Positions 44,777 to 54,452 are shown, counted from the stretch's first letter. The stretch: 64,000 nucleotides of DNA from Rhizobium sp. L1K21 (GCF_024055895.1 NZ_JAMXLE010000001.1:372001-436000); one strand, 5' to 3'. A program made the numbers and translations. The notes: generated from the sequence alone by a model not told the origin.

Positions 44777-46732
44777 TTAGACCGCAAGGTTCTGAGGGTG
44801 CGTATCAAAGCCTTCGTCGAATATCCTGTCGACCTCTCCGGCGGCGACCGGCTTGGAAAAGATGTAGCCCTGTATGAAACGTGCACCGAGGCTCTTCAGC
44901 GTTTCCAGTTCTTCCGGTGTTTCGACACCTTCGATGGCGCAGGTCAGATTCATGTCGCGGCTCAGAGCCAGAAGCGATTTGACGATCTTGTAGCCGGCAG
45001 CGTTCGTGTCGATGCCGGTAATGAAGCTGCGGTCGATCTTGATCTTCGTCAGCGGCAGGGCGTGCAGGCGGGTGAGGCTTGAATAGCCCGTTCCGAAATC
45101 GTCCAGCGAAAGACCGCAACCCAGACCGCGCAGCATTTCGGCGGATCGACAGATCTGTTCGAAATCGTGGGCGAAAGCGGTTTCCGTGATTTCGAAGTCG
45201 ATAAAGCGCGGATTGAACCTGCTGCGGCCGATGATGGCTGCAATGGCAAGCGCGCTTTCGTGCGTGTTGAGGTCCTGTGCCGAGAGGTTGAAGCTGAAGC
45301 GGACACGCTGCGGCCATTTTTCGGCTAGCTGCAATGCCTTGGCGAGCAGGGTACGGGTCATGTCACTGATCACGCCGCTTCGCTCGGCAATGGGGATGAA
45401 TTCAGCCGGCGAGACGCGTCCGAGGAGTGGGCTATCCCAGCGGGCAAGCGCTTCCAGGGCGGAGGTCTTGCCAGTCTCCAGATCAACAATCGGCTGGAAG
45501 ACAACCGATAGCTCCTGGTCCAGATCCGCCTGCTTCAAGACCTGTTCGAGCATCGCTTCACGATGAATCTTGGCGTCCATTGCGGAGGTGAAAATGGTCG
45601 TGTTGCCGCGGCGCAGACGTTTGCCATGGTATTGCGCATAGTCCGCGTGGTCATAGAGCGCCTCATGGGAGCTTGCGGTATCGGGATAAATGGCCACCCC
45701 GACAGAGGCTGAAATCTGAACCGTTATGCCGGCGACGGCAAAGGGACGGGTGAGCGCGGCGCCGATTTCGGAACCCAGTGCATGGGCGCTTTCGTTGTCG
45801 ACTTCGGTGCTGGAGACAAAAGCGAATTCATCGCCGCCCAGCCGGAAGAACCTGGTTTTGTTGTCCTGGGGCAAAGCTGCCAGTCTCTTGCCGACCTTCA
45901 CGAGCAGTTTGTCGCCGGTCGAGTGACCGTAAATGTCATTGACCGGCTTGAAGCCATCAAGATCAATGATGCCGACACTCAACTTGGTGCCATTGTTGCT
46001 GGCCTCGTCGAAAGCTGTCTGCAGATGGGACAAAAAGGCGCGGCGGTTCGGCAGGTTTGTGAGGCTGTCCAGATTTGCCAGGCGGTGGTTCTCGTCACTC
46101 AGCGCTTTTGTTTCCACCTGCGAGCGCACCATCTTGGCAAAATTTCGGTAATTGACCGACAGGATTGCCAGCATAGAGATGCTGACAAGTAGAATGTTGA
46201 TCGCGATGGCAACGAAGGTCGGTTGTTCCGTCCCGAGAAAGAAGATGATGAAAGACGTGTTCACAAAAGCGGTGACGCTCAAGGCCGCCGAACGCAGATG
46301 CATCAGCGAGAAGATGCAGCTGATGACAGTGATCGACATGTAAAACGCCACATGTGAACGGGTGTAAGCGTCGCCGTAAGAATAAAGGGCAAATGACCAG
46401 AATGTGAAAATGGGGGCGATCAGATAGGTCAGCCGATTGGTTTGACGCAGCGCCCTGAGCGCTTCTTGCGCGGTCGGTACAATCCCGCGCGACCTGCACC
46501 AACGTGCCACCCGGGCAATCGCAGCGGCGGTGAGCAGCAGCGGCAGCGAAACTGTCAACGCGACCGGTGCGATTTCAAAATGCGTGTAGGCGAGCGCCCA
46601 TGTGCTCGACATCAGGATGAAATACATCATCGGCAGCTGATGCGAAAGCGCCTGGTACTGCGCCCGCAGAAGCTCCGGATCATCAACTGGAACGGTCATA
46701 TAGTAGGCGATGCGGGAGAAGATTGATTTCAA
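44777..46732 (-). CDS. Membrane GGDEF-EAL protein (cyclic-di-GMP turnover)
   Basis: The 651-residue protein has an N-terminal integral membrane region of about six helices (residues 35-215), a GGDEF domain (around 240-400, with intact RLGGDEFAF) and a C-terminal EAL domain with EALARW, the metal residues in FNLS, FEITET and LDDFGTGYSS, the catalytic KIKIDRSF and AIEGVE, and QGYIFSKP. Both active sites look intact, so it could be a bifunctional cyclase/phosphodiesterase. The TTG start at 46732 has GGGAAG seven bases upstream; the first ATG (46699) has no site. Confidence 0.93.
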   Translation of the reverse strand: MKSIFSRIAYYMTVPVDDPELLRAQYQALSHQLPMMYFILMSSTWALAYTHFEIAPVALTVSLPLLLTAAAIARVARWCRSRGIVPTAQEALRALRQTNRLTYLIAPIFTFWSFALYSYGDAYTRSHVAFYMSITVISCIFSLMHLRSAALSVTAFVNTSFIIFFLGTEQPTFVAIAINILLVSISMLAILSVNYRNFAKMVRSQVETKALSDENHRLANLDSLTNLPNRRAFLSHLQTAFDEASNNGTKLSVGIIDLDGFKPVNDIYGHSTGDKLLVKVGKRLAALPQDNKTRFFRLGGDEFAFVSSTEVDNESAHALGSEIGAALTRPFAVAGITVQISASVGVAIYPDTASSHEALYDHADYAQYHGKRLRRGNTTIFTSAMDAKIHREAMLEQVLKQADLDQELSVVFQPIVDLETGKTSALEALARWDSPLLGRVSPAEFIPIAERSGVISDMTRTLLAKALQLAEKWPQRVRFSFNLSAQDLNTHESALAIAAIIGRSRFNPRFIDFEITETAFAHDFEQICRSAEMLRGLGCGLSLDDFGTGYSSLTRLHALPLTKIKIDRSFITGIDTNAAGYKIVKSLLALSRDMNLTCAIEGVETPEELETLKSLGARFIQGYIFSKPVAAGEVDRIFDEGFDTHPQNLAV

Positions 46733-47035
46733 GGCCTGACTTCCCGGTTTTTTTGTATTTCGCCTTTGCGCAATACCTATTTCCGTTTTCGGTCGTAAAA
46801 CCGTATACGTGCGAATTTAAGAAAGTGTTACAGGGCGTTCCTCAAGTATCGATAGTGTTTCCCGCTTTTTTTACTCTGGAAAATTCACGTATGTGGTGAA
46901 GAAGAACTTGTCTGTTTTCGGCGAGGCGGCTGATGGAAGCGCGGCTGGCAGGGGAAGCTATGCGCAGGGCGCATGGCAGTCCCGACATATCTGCTCTACT
47001 AATACTACTTTTGAAACTTTATATGTTGGCCATCG

Positions 47036-47187
47036 GAGCAACGCACCTCCTCCCGCGTTGTTCTGTGCGTCGGACACCCTACTCCTCCTCCCAAGGGTGC
47101 CTGACATAAAACAGCAGCACTCCTCCTCCCAGTTGCTGTTTTGCTATTTGCAGAAGCCTGTCGCACCTCCTCCCGCGGCAGGCTTCT
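47036..47187 (+). ncRNA. Tandem array of four anti-Shine-Dalgarno hairpins (cuckoo/ar14-like small RNA)
   Basis: Four hairpins each display CCTCCTCCC in the loop. H1: GAGCAACGC (47036-47044) / GCGTTGTTC (47055-47063), loop ACCTCCTCCC. H2: CACCCT/AGGGTG core (47075-47099, extended by GTCGG/CTGAC), loop ACTCCTCCTCCCA. H3: AACAGCAGC (47110-47118) / GTTGCTGTT (47132-47140), loop ACTCCTCCTCCCA. H4: 13-bp stem AGAAGCCTGTCGC (47152-47164) / GCGGCAGGCTTCT (47175-47187), loop ACCTCCTCCC. All single mismatches in H1, H3 and H4 are G-U pairs on the plus strand. Loops can pair with ribosome-binding sites of mRNAs. Alphaproteobacterial cuckoo RNAs (CcsR, NfeR1/ar14) look similar but usually carry two or three such hairpins. 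The promoter is not identified, and the end may be H4 or later. Confidence 0.8.
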
Positions 47188-47418
47188 CGCATTTTGGGCT
47201 CTTGAATTCATCCCAGACCTCCTGGATTTCCAACGGTTGATGTTGGGCGTCTGTTTTCTTTGCTCGCCTCTCATTTCGCCTATGTCTGCTGCACCTTATG
47301 CCCGGCAAGCGCATCGCTTCCGGGTTTTGCAGCATTTTCTGCCGGGACTCGCTGATCTTTCTCGGCGTTGCCGTAAAAGGCGTCCCGGATGGGTGCCCGC
47401 CTGACCGGGAAGGCGGAT

Positions 47419-47472
47419 GGGGCGTTTTGTGCGCCACATTGTTGTTAGTTTATGATGCGCACAAAGCGCCCC
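47419..47472. other. Unexplained 16-bp-stem hairpin
   Basis: GGGGCGTTTTGTGCGC (47419-47434) pairs with GCGCACAAAGCGCCCC (47457-47472) with a single T-G wobble, around a 22-base A/T-rich loop. It is not followed by a T-run on either strand, so it is not a simple terminator. Confidence 0.6.
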
Positions 47473-47608
47473 GCTTTCGGCAGTTGATCCCGTGACGTCC
47501 GCATCTCTGCCCGCCGCATCATTTGCGATCACGATGGTTGCGTGGACTTCGCAATGCCGCCCACGTTTGACGTGGTCAAACGCGGATAAGTTCGGCTTTG
47601 CCTTTTTG

Positions 47609-47665
47609 GTGCGCATGTACCTTTCGCCCTGCAAAGCAGGAGGACATGCGCGCACACCGAGGGCC
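47609..47665. other. Nested hairpin in the gene-free region
   Basis: GTGCGCATGT pairs with ACATGCGCGCAC at the base, enclosing a smaller CCTGC-AAA-GCAGG hairpin. On the minus strand the internal sequence carries CCTCCTGC. Function is unknown. Confidence 0.45.
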
Positions 47666-47909
47666 GTTTGGTGTGAACCCATCAGGCCCGACCCAAGGGG
47701 AATGCATGTCTCACGGACCCGATGGTGCAGACTTACGTCGTTTCTCCACCACCAGAACCGGCCCCACTCGCCACAGCGCCCTGTGGTGTATCCGTGCGGG
47801 ACGGGGGTATTATGAACATGGTTTGAGAGGGCGGGGATGAAATGGCGTTATGTGGTTGTTTTTATTTGTGTGGGGGTCGCGTTTATCCCCGTTTTGGGCT
47901 GCCCCTGGT

Positions 47910-48024
47910 CTTCTCCCCTTGGGGAGAAGGTGGCCCGAAGGGTCGGATGAGGGGTTCTCATGAAGTCGCAGTGGGAACCCCTCATTGTCATGCTGCGCAT
48001 GACATTTCTCCCCAAGGGGAGAAA
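47910..48024. repeat. RIME-like palindromic element, second copy
   Basis: It starts with the same palindrome CTTCTCCCCTTGGGGAGAAG (47910-47929), has the central inverted repeat GATGAGGGGTTC (47946-47957) / GGGAACCCCTCAT (47973-47985), a small hairpin TGTCATGC-TGC-GCATGACA, and ends with TTTCTCCCCAAGGGGAGAAA (48005-48024). It is similar to the copy between gltX and lysS (9772-9882). Confidence 0.8.
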
Positions 48025-48064
48025 ACCAGGCCGTGCTTGCGGCAGCCTCAATGGTCAGCCCTCA

Positions 48065-48180
48065 TGCCTCAAGGAGCCGCCTTGGCGGCGTCTCGAAGGG
48101 CGAGGGCGGGATATTTGTACGATAGGGGGCCAGCCTGACCCTTCGAGGGTCGCTCCGCTCCCACCTCAGGGTGAGGCTGG
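48065..48180. repeat. Second class of palindromic intergenic element
   Basis: GCCGCC-TT-GGCGGC (48076-48089) is followed by arms AGCCTGACCCT (48132-48142) and AGGGTGAGGCT (48168-48178), 10 of 11 paired, with CCCTTCGAGGG nested inside. This resembles common palindromic repeats of Brucellaceae and Rhizobiaceae. Confidence 0.55.
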
Positions 48181-48253
48181 AGGGAGCTTTCGCTTCGCCC
48201 GCCGTCATGCCAGATCTAGGGTGACGAAGGAGAGCGTGGTGCCGCGGTCCTGT

Positions 48254-48436
48254 CCTCTCCCCTTGTGGGAGAGGATAGCAAGCCCCAAGAGCCATAGGCG
48301 ATTGGTCGGCGCGCTTGGTGAGGGGTATTTGATCGCGCCCTTCGAAACTCCACCCCTCACCAAGTGCGTCCAGCGTTCAGCGATTGCTTCACGCGGACTT
48401 ACTATCCTCTCCCACAGGGGGAGAGGCGGGAGCGTG
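48254..48436. repeat. RIME-like element of a different sequence class
   Basis: Terminal palindromes CCTCTCCC-N4-GGGAGAGG type (48254-48274 and 48416-48436) flank a perfect 13-bp inverted repeat CTTGGTGAGGGGT (48314-48326) / ACCCCTCACCAAG (48352-48364). The architecture repeats that of the RIME element, but the sequence differs. Confidence 0.65.
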
Positions 48437-48508
48437 GCGCGGTCGTGCCGGATGTCTCAGGTCGCATAAGTGGAAAGACTTGGCTTCGGGAAGCGCAAGA
48501 AAATATGG

Positions 48509-48585
48509 GTCGGATGAGGCGTTCGCAATGCCATTGAGGGAACCCCTCATTGTCATGCTGTGCATGACATTTCCGCCGGAGGGGA
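48509..48585. repeat. Partial RIME-like copy
   Basis: GGTCGGATGAGGCGTT followed by GAGGGAACCCCTCATTGTCATGC and GCATGACATTTC repeats the central and right parts of the element at 47910-48024, without the left palindrome. Confidence 0.6.
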
Positions 48586-48695
48586 ACCGCGCTTGCGGGG
48601 ATGTGGGGATTGGCTTAATCCACTTTCCCCATTGCACAAATCCTGCGCATGGCTAAGATTTTTGCTTAATTGCAAAAACTGTGCGTTGGGACTTC

Positions 48696-51600
48696 ATGTC
48701 GATTAAAGCAAGCATCTATCATCTGACTCATTACAAATATGATCAGCCGGTGCGGCTGACGCCGCAGATTATCAGGCTCAAGCCGGCAGCGCATTCGAAG
48801 ACGAAGGTGATTTCCCATTCGCTGAAGGTGACGCCAGCCAATCACTTCGTGAATTTGCAGCAGGACCCTTACGGCAATTATCTGGCGCGCTATGTGTTTC
48901 CCGATCCGGTGACGGAGTTCAAGATCGAGGTCGATCTGGTGGCCGACATGACGGTCTACAATCCGTTCGACTTCTTTGTGGAAGAGCAGGCAGAACACTG
49001 GCCTTTCGACTATCCGGAAGAGCTGCTGGAGGATCTGTCGATCTATCGCAAGTCGGAGCCGGTGGGGCCGCATCTGCAGGCTTTTCTGGATACGGTTGAC
49101 CGATCCCGCCAGCGCACCGTGGACATGGTTGTGGGGCTGAATGCGAAGCTGCAAAACCAGATCGCCTATACGATCCGCATGGAGCCTGGCGTGCAGACGC
49201 CGGAGGAAACGTTTGAACTGGCAAAGGGCTCGTGCCGCGATTCCAGCTGGTTGCTCGTGCAGATCCTGCGCAATCTCGGTTTTGCGGCGCGCTTTGTTTC
49301 AGGTTATCTCATACAGCTTGAGCCGGATTTGAAAGCGCTCGACGGGCCCTCTGGCACGGATCACGATTTTACCGATCTGCATGCCTGGGTGGAAGTCTAT
49401 CTTCCCGGTGCCGGGTGGATCGGGCTTGATCCCACGTCGGGGCTGCTGGCGGGTGAAAGCCATATTCCACTAGCCGCGACGCCGCATTACAAGAATGCCG
49501 CGCCGATTTCCGGTGGGCTCTATGGCAACCCGGAAACAGAATTCGCCTTCGATATGAAGGTGACCCGTGTGGCAGAACACCCGCGGATTACCAAGCCGTT
49601 TTCGGAAGAAAGCTGGGAGGCGCTTGATGCGCTGGGCAACAAGGTGGATGCGGAGCTGAAAACGCATGATGTGCGGCTCACCATGGGCGGTGAACCGACC
49701 TTTGTTTCCATCGACGATTTCGAATCCGATGAGTGGAATACCGCAGCCGTTGGTCCGCAGAAGCGCGACAGGGCCGATGTGCTCATCCGGCGTTTGCGCG
49801 ACCGCTTTGCGCCTGGCGGTTTCCTGCATTACGGGCAGGGCAAATGGTATCCGGGCGAAAGCCTGCCGCGCTGGACCTTTTCGCTCTACTGGCGCAAGGA
49901 CGGCAAGCCGATCTGGCGCGATGCCAGCCTGATTGCCAAGGAGGCGGCGGATAATCACGCGACCTATACCGATGCCGGAAAGCTGTCGGTTGCGATTGCG
50001 ATGGAGCTCGGCATTGATCCGGATTGCGCAGTGGCGGCCTATGAAGACCCGGCGGAGTGGATCATCAAGGAAGCCAAGCTGCCTGAAAATGTCGATCCTT
50101 CGAATTCCAAGCTGAAGGATGCCGAAGAACGCGCCCGCATGGCGAAGGTGTTTTCCAATGGGCTGACCAATCCAACCGGCTATGTTCTGCCCGTGCAGGC
50201 CTGGAATTCCAAGGCGGCGGGCCGGAAATGGTTTTCTGAGAAGTGGCAGACGCGGCGCGGGCGGCTTTATCTGATCCCCGGCGATTCACCCATCGGGTTC
50301 CGCCTGCCGTTGAATTCGCTGCCCTATGTGCCGCCGGCGCGCTATCCCTATATCAACCCGCAGGACCCTTCTGTCGAGAAACCGCCATTGCCGGATTTCC
50401 ACGATGGGCCGGGACGGGACATGCCGGAGATTTCGCGCCAGACAGACAGCAATGCACAGCGGGTGCTGGGGCAGACACTCTCGGAAATCCAGGGTGAGGT
50501 GCGTACGGCCATTTCGCTGGAGCCGCGCGATGGGCGTGTCTGCATTTTCATGCCGCCGACGGAAACGCTGGAGGATTATCTCGATCTTGTTGCCTCGGCG
50601 GAGCGGGCAGCCAGTGGGCTGGGAATTCCGGTTCACATTGAAGGCTATGCGCCGCCACAGGATGAGCGGTTGAATGTGATCCGTGTTGCGCCCGATCCCG
50701 GTGTGATCGAGGTGAATGTGCATCCAGCCGACAATTGGCAGGACTGCGTGAACATCACGACTGCGCTTTACGAGGAGGCGCGGCAATCGCGGCTCGGCGC
50801 TGACAAGTTCATGATCGACGGGCGGCACACAGGCACCGGTGGTGGCAACCATGTGGTTGTCGGCGGGGCCAATACCTATGACAGCCCGTTTCTGCGTCGA
50901 CCCGACCTGTTGAAGAGCCTGGTGCTTTACTGGCAGAGGCACCCGGCGCTGTCCTATCTTTTCTCCGGACTCTTTATCGGCCCGACCAGTCAGGCACCGC
51001 GCATCGACGAGGCGCGCCATGACGGGCTTTACGAGCTGGAAATTGCACTGGCGCAAGTGCCGTTGCTGGGAGCCGGCGCGCCGCCCCTGCCGTGGCTGCT
51101 TGACCGGCTTTTCCGCAACCTGCTGGTGGATGTGACGGGCAATACGCACCGCTCGGAAATCTGTATCGACAAGCTCTTCTCACCCGATGGACCGACCGGG
51201 CGGCTGGGGCTTGTGGAGTTTCGCGGCTTTGAAATGCCGCCGAATGCCCGGATGAGTCTCGCCCAGCAGCTTCTTGTGCGGGCCATCATTGCGCGGCTGT
51301 GGAAGAACCCGATCGATGGCAGTTTCGTGCGCTGGGGGACGACCCTGCATGATCGTTTCATGCTGCCATATTATGTCTGGCAGGATTTCATGGAGGTGCT
51401 GGGCGATCTGAAGGAAAACGGGTTTGAATTCCGGCCCGAATGGTTTGCCGCACAGCTTGAGTTCCGTTTCCCATTCTGCGGGGAAGTGGAATATGAGGGC
51501 TCGAAGCTCGAAATCCGCCAGGCGCTGGAGCCGTGGCATGTGACAGGTGAGCAGGGTGCCGTTGGTGGAACCGTACGTTATGTTGATTCATCCACCGAGC

Positions 51601-52019
51601 GGCTTCAGGTTCGGCTGGAGACAGCAAACCCCGAGCGGTTCAAAGTTGCCTGCAATCAGCGGCCTGTGCCTTTGCGGGCGACGAACGAGCGCGGTGTGGC
51701 TGTGGGTGGTGTGCGCTACAAGGCCTGGCAGCCGGCGTCGGGCATGCATCCGGTGCTGCCGGTCAATACCCCGCTGACCTTCGATATCTATGATACATGG
51801 TCAAGCCGCTCGATTGGCGGTTGTATCTACCACGTGGCGCATCCCGGCGGGCGCAACTATGACACATTTCCTGTGAATGGAAACGAAGCTGAGGCGCGGC
51901 GGCTGGCGCGTTTTGAGCCTTGGGGGCATAGTGCGGGCGTTTATCCACTGAGTCTGGAGCAACCGCATCCCGAATTTCCAATGACACTGGATCTGCGGCG
52001 ACCGGCGGGCCTCTTTTGA
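48696..52019 (+). CDS. Large transglutaminase-like/DUF2126 protein
   Basis: The 1107-residue protein has an N-terminal bacterial transglutaminase-like domain with a complete Cys-His-Asp triad ([32 protein letters not shown], residues about 165-265) and a long C-terminal DUF2126 region ([50 protein letters not shown]). DUF2126 belongs to the amidoligase-type ATP-grasp/glutamine synthetase-like set. It heads an operon with an ATP-grasp/alpha-E fusion and a second transglutaminase-like gene. No signal peptide is visible. ATG 48696 is preceded only by a weak GTTGGG. The family has no established substrate. Confidence 0.9.
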   Translation: MSIKASIYHLTHYKYDQPVRLTPQIIRLKPAAHSKTKVISHSLKVTPANHFVNLQQDPYGNYLARYVFPDPVTEFKIEVDLVADMTVYNPFDFFVEEQAEHWPFDYPEELLEDLSIYRKSEPVGPHLQAFLDTVDRSRQRTVDMVVGLNAKLQNQIAYTIRMEPGVQTPEETFELAKGSCRDSSWLLVQILRNLGFAARFVSGYLIQLEPDLKALDGPSGTDHDFTDLHAWVEVYLPGAGWIGLDPTSGLLAGESHIPLAATPHYKNAAPISGGLYGNPETEFAFDMKVTRVAEHPRITKPFSEESWEALDALGNKVDAELKTHDVRLTMGGEPTFVSIDDFESDEWNTAAVGPQKRDRADVLIRRLRDRFAPGGFLHYGQGKWYPGESLPRWTFSLYWRKDGKPIWRDASLIAKEAADNHATYTDAGKLSVAIAMELGIDPDCAVAAYEDPAEWIIKEAKLPENVDPSNSKLKDAEERARMAKVFSNGLTNPTGYVLPVQAWNSKAAGRKWFSEKWQTRRGRLYLIPGDSPIGFRLPLNSLPYVPPARYPYINPQDPSVEKPPLPDFHDGPGRDMPEISRQTDSNAQRVLGQTLSEIQGEVRTAISLEPRDGRVCIFMPPTETLEDYLDLVASAERAASGLGIPVHIEGYAPPQDERLNVIRVAPDPGVIEVNVHPADNWQDCVNITTALYEEARQSRLGADKFMIDGRHTGTGGGNHVVVGGANTYDSPFLRRPDLLKSLVLYWQRHPALSYLFSGLFIGPTSQAPRIDEARHDGLYELEIALAQVPLLGAGAPPLPWLLDRLFRNLLVDVTGNTHRSEICIDKLFSPDGPTGRLGLVEFRGFEMPPNARMSLAQQLLVRAIIARLWKNPIDGSFVRWGTTLHDRFMLPYYVWQDFMEVLGDLKENGFEFRPEWFAAQLEFRFPFCGEVEYEGSKLEIRQALEPWHVTGEQGAVGGTVRYVDSSTERLQVRLETANPERFKVACNQRPVPLRATNERGVAVGGVRYKAWQPASGMHPVLPVNTPLTFDIYDTWSSRSIGGCIYHVAHPGGRNYDTFPVNGNEAEARRLARFEPWGHSAGVYPLSLEQPHPEFPMTLDLRRPAGLF

Positions 52020-52029
52020 AAGTTTGTGA

Positions 52030-54444
52030 ATGCCGAAGAAAATGGCTGATTTGCTGGGGAAGGATGCGGGCGGCGCGCTGACCGATCCTTTGCTTGGCTA
52101 TCAGCCGCTTCCCGGCGTGGCTGATGAGATGGTGGATCCCAGCGGCAAGGTGCGCCCGGTCTGGCAGAAACTTCTCAGCTATCTCGGCAAGCAAGATGAG
52201 AACGGCCTGGAAGATCGCTTCAACCGCGCGGATCGCTATCTGAAGGATGCAGGCGTTTTTTACCGCTCCTATGGCGGTCCGGGTTCGGTCGAGCGCGACT
52301 GGCCGCTTTCGCATGTGCCGGTGCTGATTTCGGATGAAGAGTGGAACCGCATTTCGGACGGTCTCATTCAGCGCGTGGAGCTTTTAGAGGCGATTGCGGC
52401 CGATATTTACGGCGAAAACACATTGGTGCGCGATGGTGTTCTGCCGCCAGCGCTGATTGGGGCCAATGCGGAATTCCTGCGGCCGCTGGTGGGGGTGAAA
52501 CCGGCGGGCGGGCATTATCTGCATTTCTGTTCCTTCGAAATCGGGCGTGGGCCGGATGGCAACTGGTGGGTTCTGTCCGACCGCACGCAGGCACCTTCGG
52601 GTGCCGGTTTTGCGCTGGAAAACCGGGTTGCCACGGCGCGTGCCTTTTCCGATCTCTATGCGGATATGCATGTGCATCGGCTGGCCTCGTTTTTCGGTGC
52701 ATTTCGCGAAACGTTGCTGGCAAGGCGGCAGTCGCCGGTGGAGCGGGTGGCCGTTTTGACGCCGGGGCCGGCCAACGAAACCTATTACGAGCACGCCTAT
52801 ATCGCCCGTTATCTCGGTTTCATGCTGCTGGAAGGCGAGGATCTTGCGGTTGTCGATGGCCGGGTGATGGTGCGCACCGTCTCAGGACTGAAGCCGATTG
52901 GTGTCTTGTGGCGCAGGCTTGATGCGAGTTATGCCGATCCGCTGGAGCTCAATCAGAATTCCTATATCGGCACGCCGGGCATGGTGCAGGCACTGCGGCA
53001 GGGTTCGGTGACGATGGTCAATGCGCTGGGCACCGGAATTCTGGAAACGCGGGCGCTCCTGGCGTTCCTGCCGCGCATTTCAGCGCATCTGAAAAACGAG
53101 CCGCTGAATATGCCATCCATTGCTACATGGTGGTGCGGGCAGGAGGCGGAGCGCGCCTATGTGGCCTCCAACATTGACGGCATGGTGATCGGACCTGCCT
53201 ATTCACGGCTGCCGTTTTTCGATGACAAGGGTCAGTCGGTGCTTGGCGCGACGCTGAGAGAACAGGCCAAGGAAACGGTGATCGGCTGGCTCAAGGCTGA
53301 GGGTGCACGTCTTGCGGGACAGGAGGCGGTTACACTTTCGACAACACCGGTGTGGCACGAAGGCAAGCTGGTGCCGCGACCGATGTCGTTGCGGGTTTTT
53401 GCAGCCCGCACGCTGGACGGCTGGACGATCATGCCCGGCGGTTTCGCGCGCATTTCCAGCGGGGCTGATGCGCTGGCAATTGCCATGCAGGCAGGTGGCA
53501 AGTCTGCCGATGTTTGGGTGGTCTCCGAAGGACCGGTGGAACGGCCAACGCTGCTGCCGCGCGAAAACGACTTTACCCGCAATATGCCGGGTAGTTTGCC
53601 GAGCCGGGCTGCGGATAATCTTTATTGGCTGGGCCGCTATATCGAGCGGGCGGAAGGCACGATCCGAATCCTGAGAGCCTGGCATGCGCGTTATGCTGAA
53701 CTTGCCGATGCGGAAACGCCACTTCTGGCGGATCTCACCGCCTATCTCAAGGCGCTTGATATTGCGATCGAACCGGCGGTTCCGGACAGCCTGCTTGCCA
53801 ATATCGAAAGTGCACTTTTCAGCGCATCGAATATTCGCGACCGGTTTTCGCCGGATGGATGGCTCGCGCTGGTCGATCTGGCCAAGACGGCACGCGATTT
53901 CAACGAGCGGATCAAGGCCGGTGAAGATGCGGCACGCGCCATGACTGTTCTATTGCGCAAGCTTGCGGGCTTTGCCGGTCTGGTGCATGAAAACATGTAT
54001 CGTTTCACCGGCTGGCGCTTTCTCACCATCGGGCGCTTGCTGGAGCGCGGTTTGCATATGACACGCCTACTTGGCCATATGTCGGGCGATGATCCGCCGG
54101 ATGGTTCCTGGGACCTGCTTCTCGATATTGGCGACAGCGTGATGACGCATCGGCGGCGTTATAATGTGGCAACTGCGGGTGTGACCGTGACCGACCTGCT
54201 GGCACTCGATGCCTTGAACCCGCGCTCGATCATGTTCCAGCTGGACGCGATCAAGAGCGAGGTGGAGGCGTTGCCCAATGCCTATCGCGATGGCCAGATG
54301 TCGCCGCTCTACAGGGAGGCAGTGCGGCTTCATTCCATGATGGCGGTGAAAACGCCGGAGGAGATGAATGCAGCGATCTACAATGAGCTTGAGCAGGAAA
54401 TGGAGACGCTCTCCAATGTGCTCTCGCAGACCTATCTCGCCTAG
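52030..54444 (+). CDS. Circularly permuted ATP-grasp ligase fused to an alpha-E domain
   Basis: The 804-residue fusion carries an N-terminal circularly permuted ATP-grasp domain (DUF404/407: YRSYGGPGSVERDWPLSHVPVLI near 75, HFCSFEIGRGPDGNWWVLSDRTQAPSGAGFALENR near 165, NSYIGTPGMVQALRQGSVTMVNALGTGILE near 315). The C-terminal alpha-E domain (DUF403) begins at PSRAADNLYWLGRYIERAEGTIRILRAWHARY near 525. Usually these are two genes; the fusion is a known variant. The ligase probably forms amide bonds, the alpha-E acting as a helical adaptor (inference from comparative genomics). It lies ten bases after DUF2126 and eight before the next transglutaminase. Confidence 0.92.
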   Translation: MPKKMADLLGKDAGGALTDPLLGYQPLPGVADEMVDPSGKVRPVWQKLLSYLGKQDENGLEDRFNRADRYLKDAGVFYRSYGGPGSVERDWPLSHVPVLISDEEWNRISDGLIQRVELLEAIAADIYGENTLVRDGVLPPALIGANAEFLRPLVGVKPAGGHYLHFCSFEIGRGPDGNWWVLSDRTQAPSGAGFALENRVATARAFSDLYADMHVHRLASFFGAFRETLLARRQSPVERVAVLTPGPANETYYEHAYIARYLGFMLLEGEDLAVVDGRVMVRTVSGLKPIGVLWRRLDASYADPLELNQNSYIGTPGMVQALRQGSVTMVNALGTGILETRALLAFLPRISAHLKNEPLNMPSIATWWCGQEAERAYVASNIDGMVIGPAYSRLPFFDDKGQSVLGATLREQAKETVIGWLKAEGARLAGQEAVTLSTTPVWHEGKLVPRPMSLRVFAARTLDGWTIMPGGFARISSGADALAIAMQAGGKSADVWVVSEGPVERPTLLPRENDFTRNMPGSLPSRAADNLYWLGRYIERAEGTIRILRAWHARYAELADAETPLLADLTAYLKALDIAIEPAVPDSLLANIESALFSASNIRDRFSPDGWLALVDLAKTARDFNERIKAGEDAARAMTVLLRKLAGFAGLVHENMYRFTGWRFLTIGRLLERGLHMTRLLGHMSGDDPPDGSWDLLLDIGDSVMTHRRRYNVATAGVTVTDLLALDALNPRSIMFQLDAIKSEVEALPNAYRDGQMSPLYREAVRLHSMMAVKTPEEMNAAIYNELEQEMETLSNVLSQTYLA

Positions 54445-54452
54445 GGGCCAGC

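Larger units (their letters stand above)
47188..47909. other. Gene-free stretch with several hairpins; no supported coding sequence
   Basis: Between the hairpin RNA and the repeat cluster, open frames on both strands are short, overlapping and lack coding character; a minus-strand frame (47296-47682) is not supported. Clear inverted repeats at 47419-47472, 47564-47582 and 47609-47665 suggest transcribed structure or degenerate sequence. Confidence 0.5.

Noticed and set aside
47036-47187. The hairpin array as a CRISPR array
   Set aside because: The repeated units are short loops with different arms, irregular spacing and no direct repeats of 23-45 bp or cas genes.
46893-47240. 115-codon plus-strand frame over the hairpin array
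   Set aside because: Its sequence is the translation of repeated CCTCCTCCC loops (PPP and LLL runs); hairpin structure explains the DNA better.
47296-47682. Minus-strand frame starting near MRTKKAKPNL in the gene-free region
   Set aside because: The first part has plausible codons, but the later part is Arg/Pro-rich with no family, and it crosses strong hairpins. Kept only as a possible relic.
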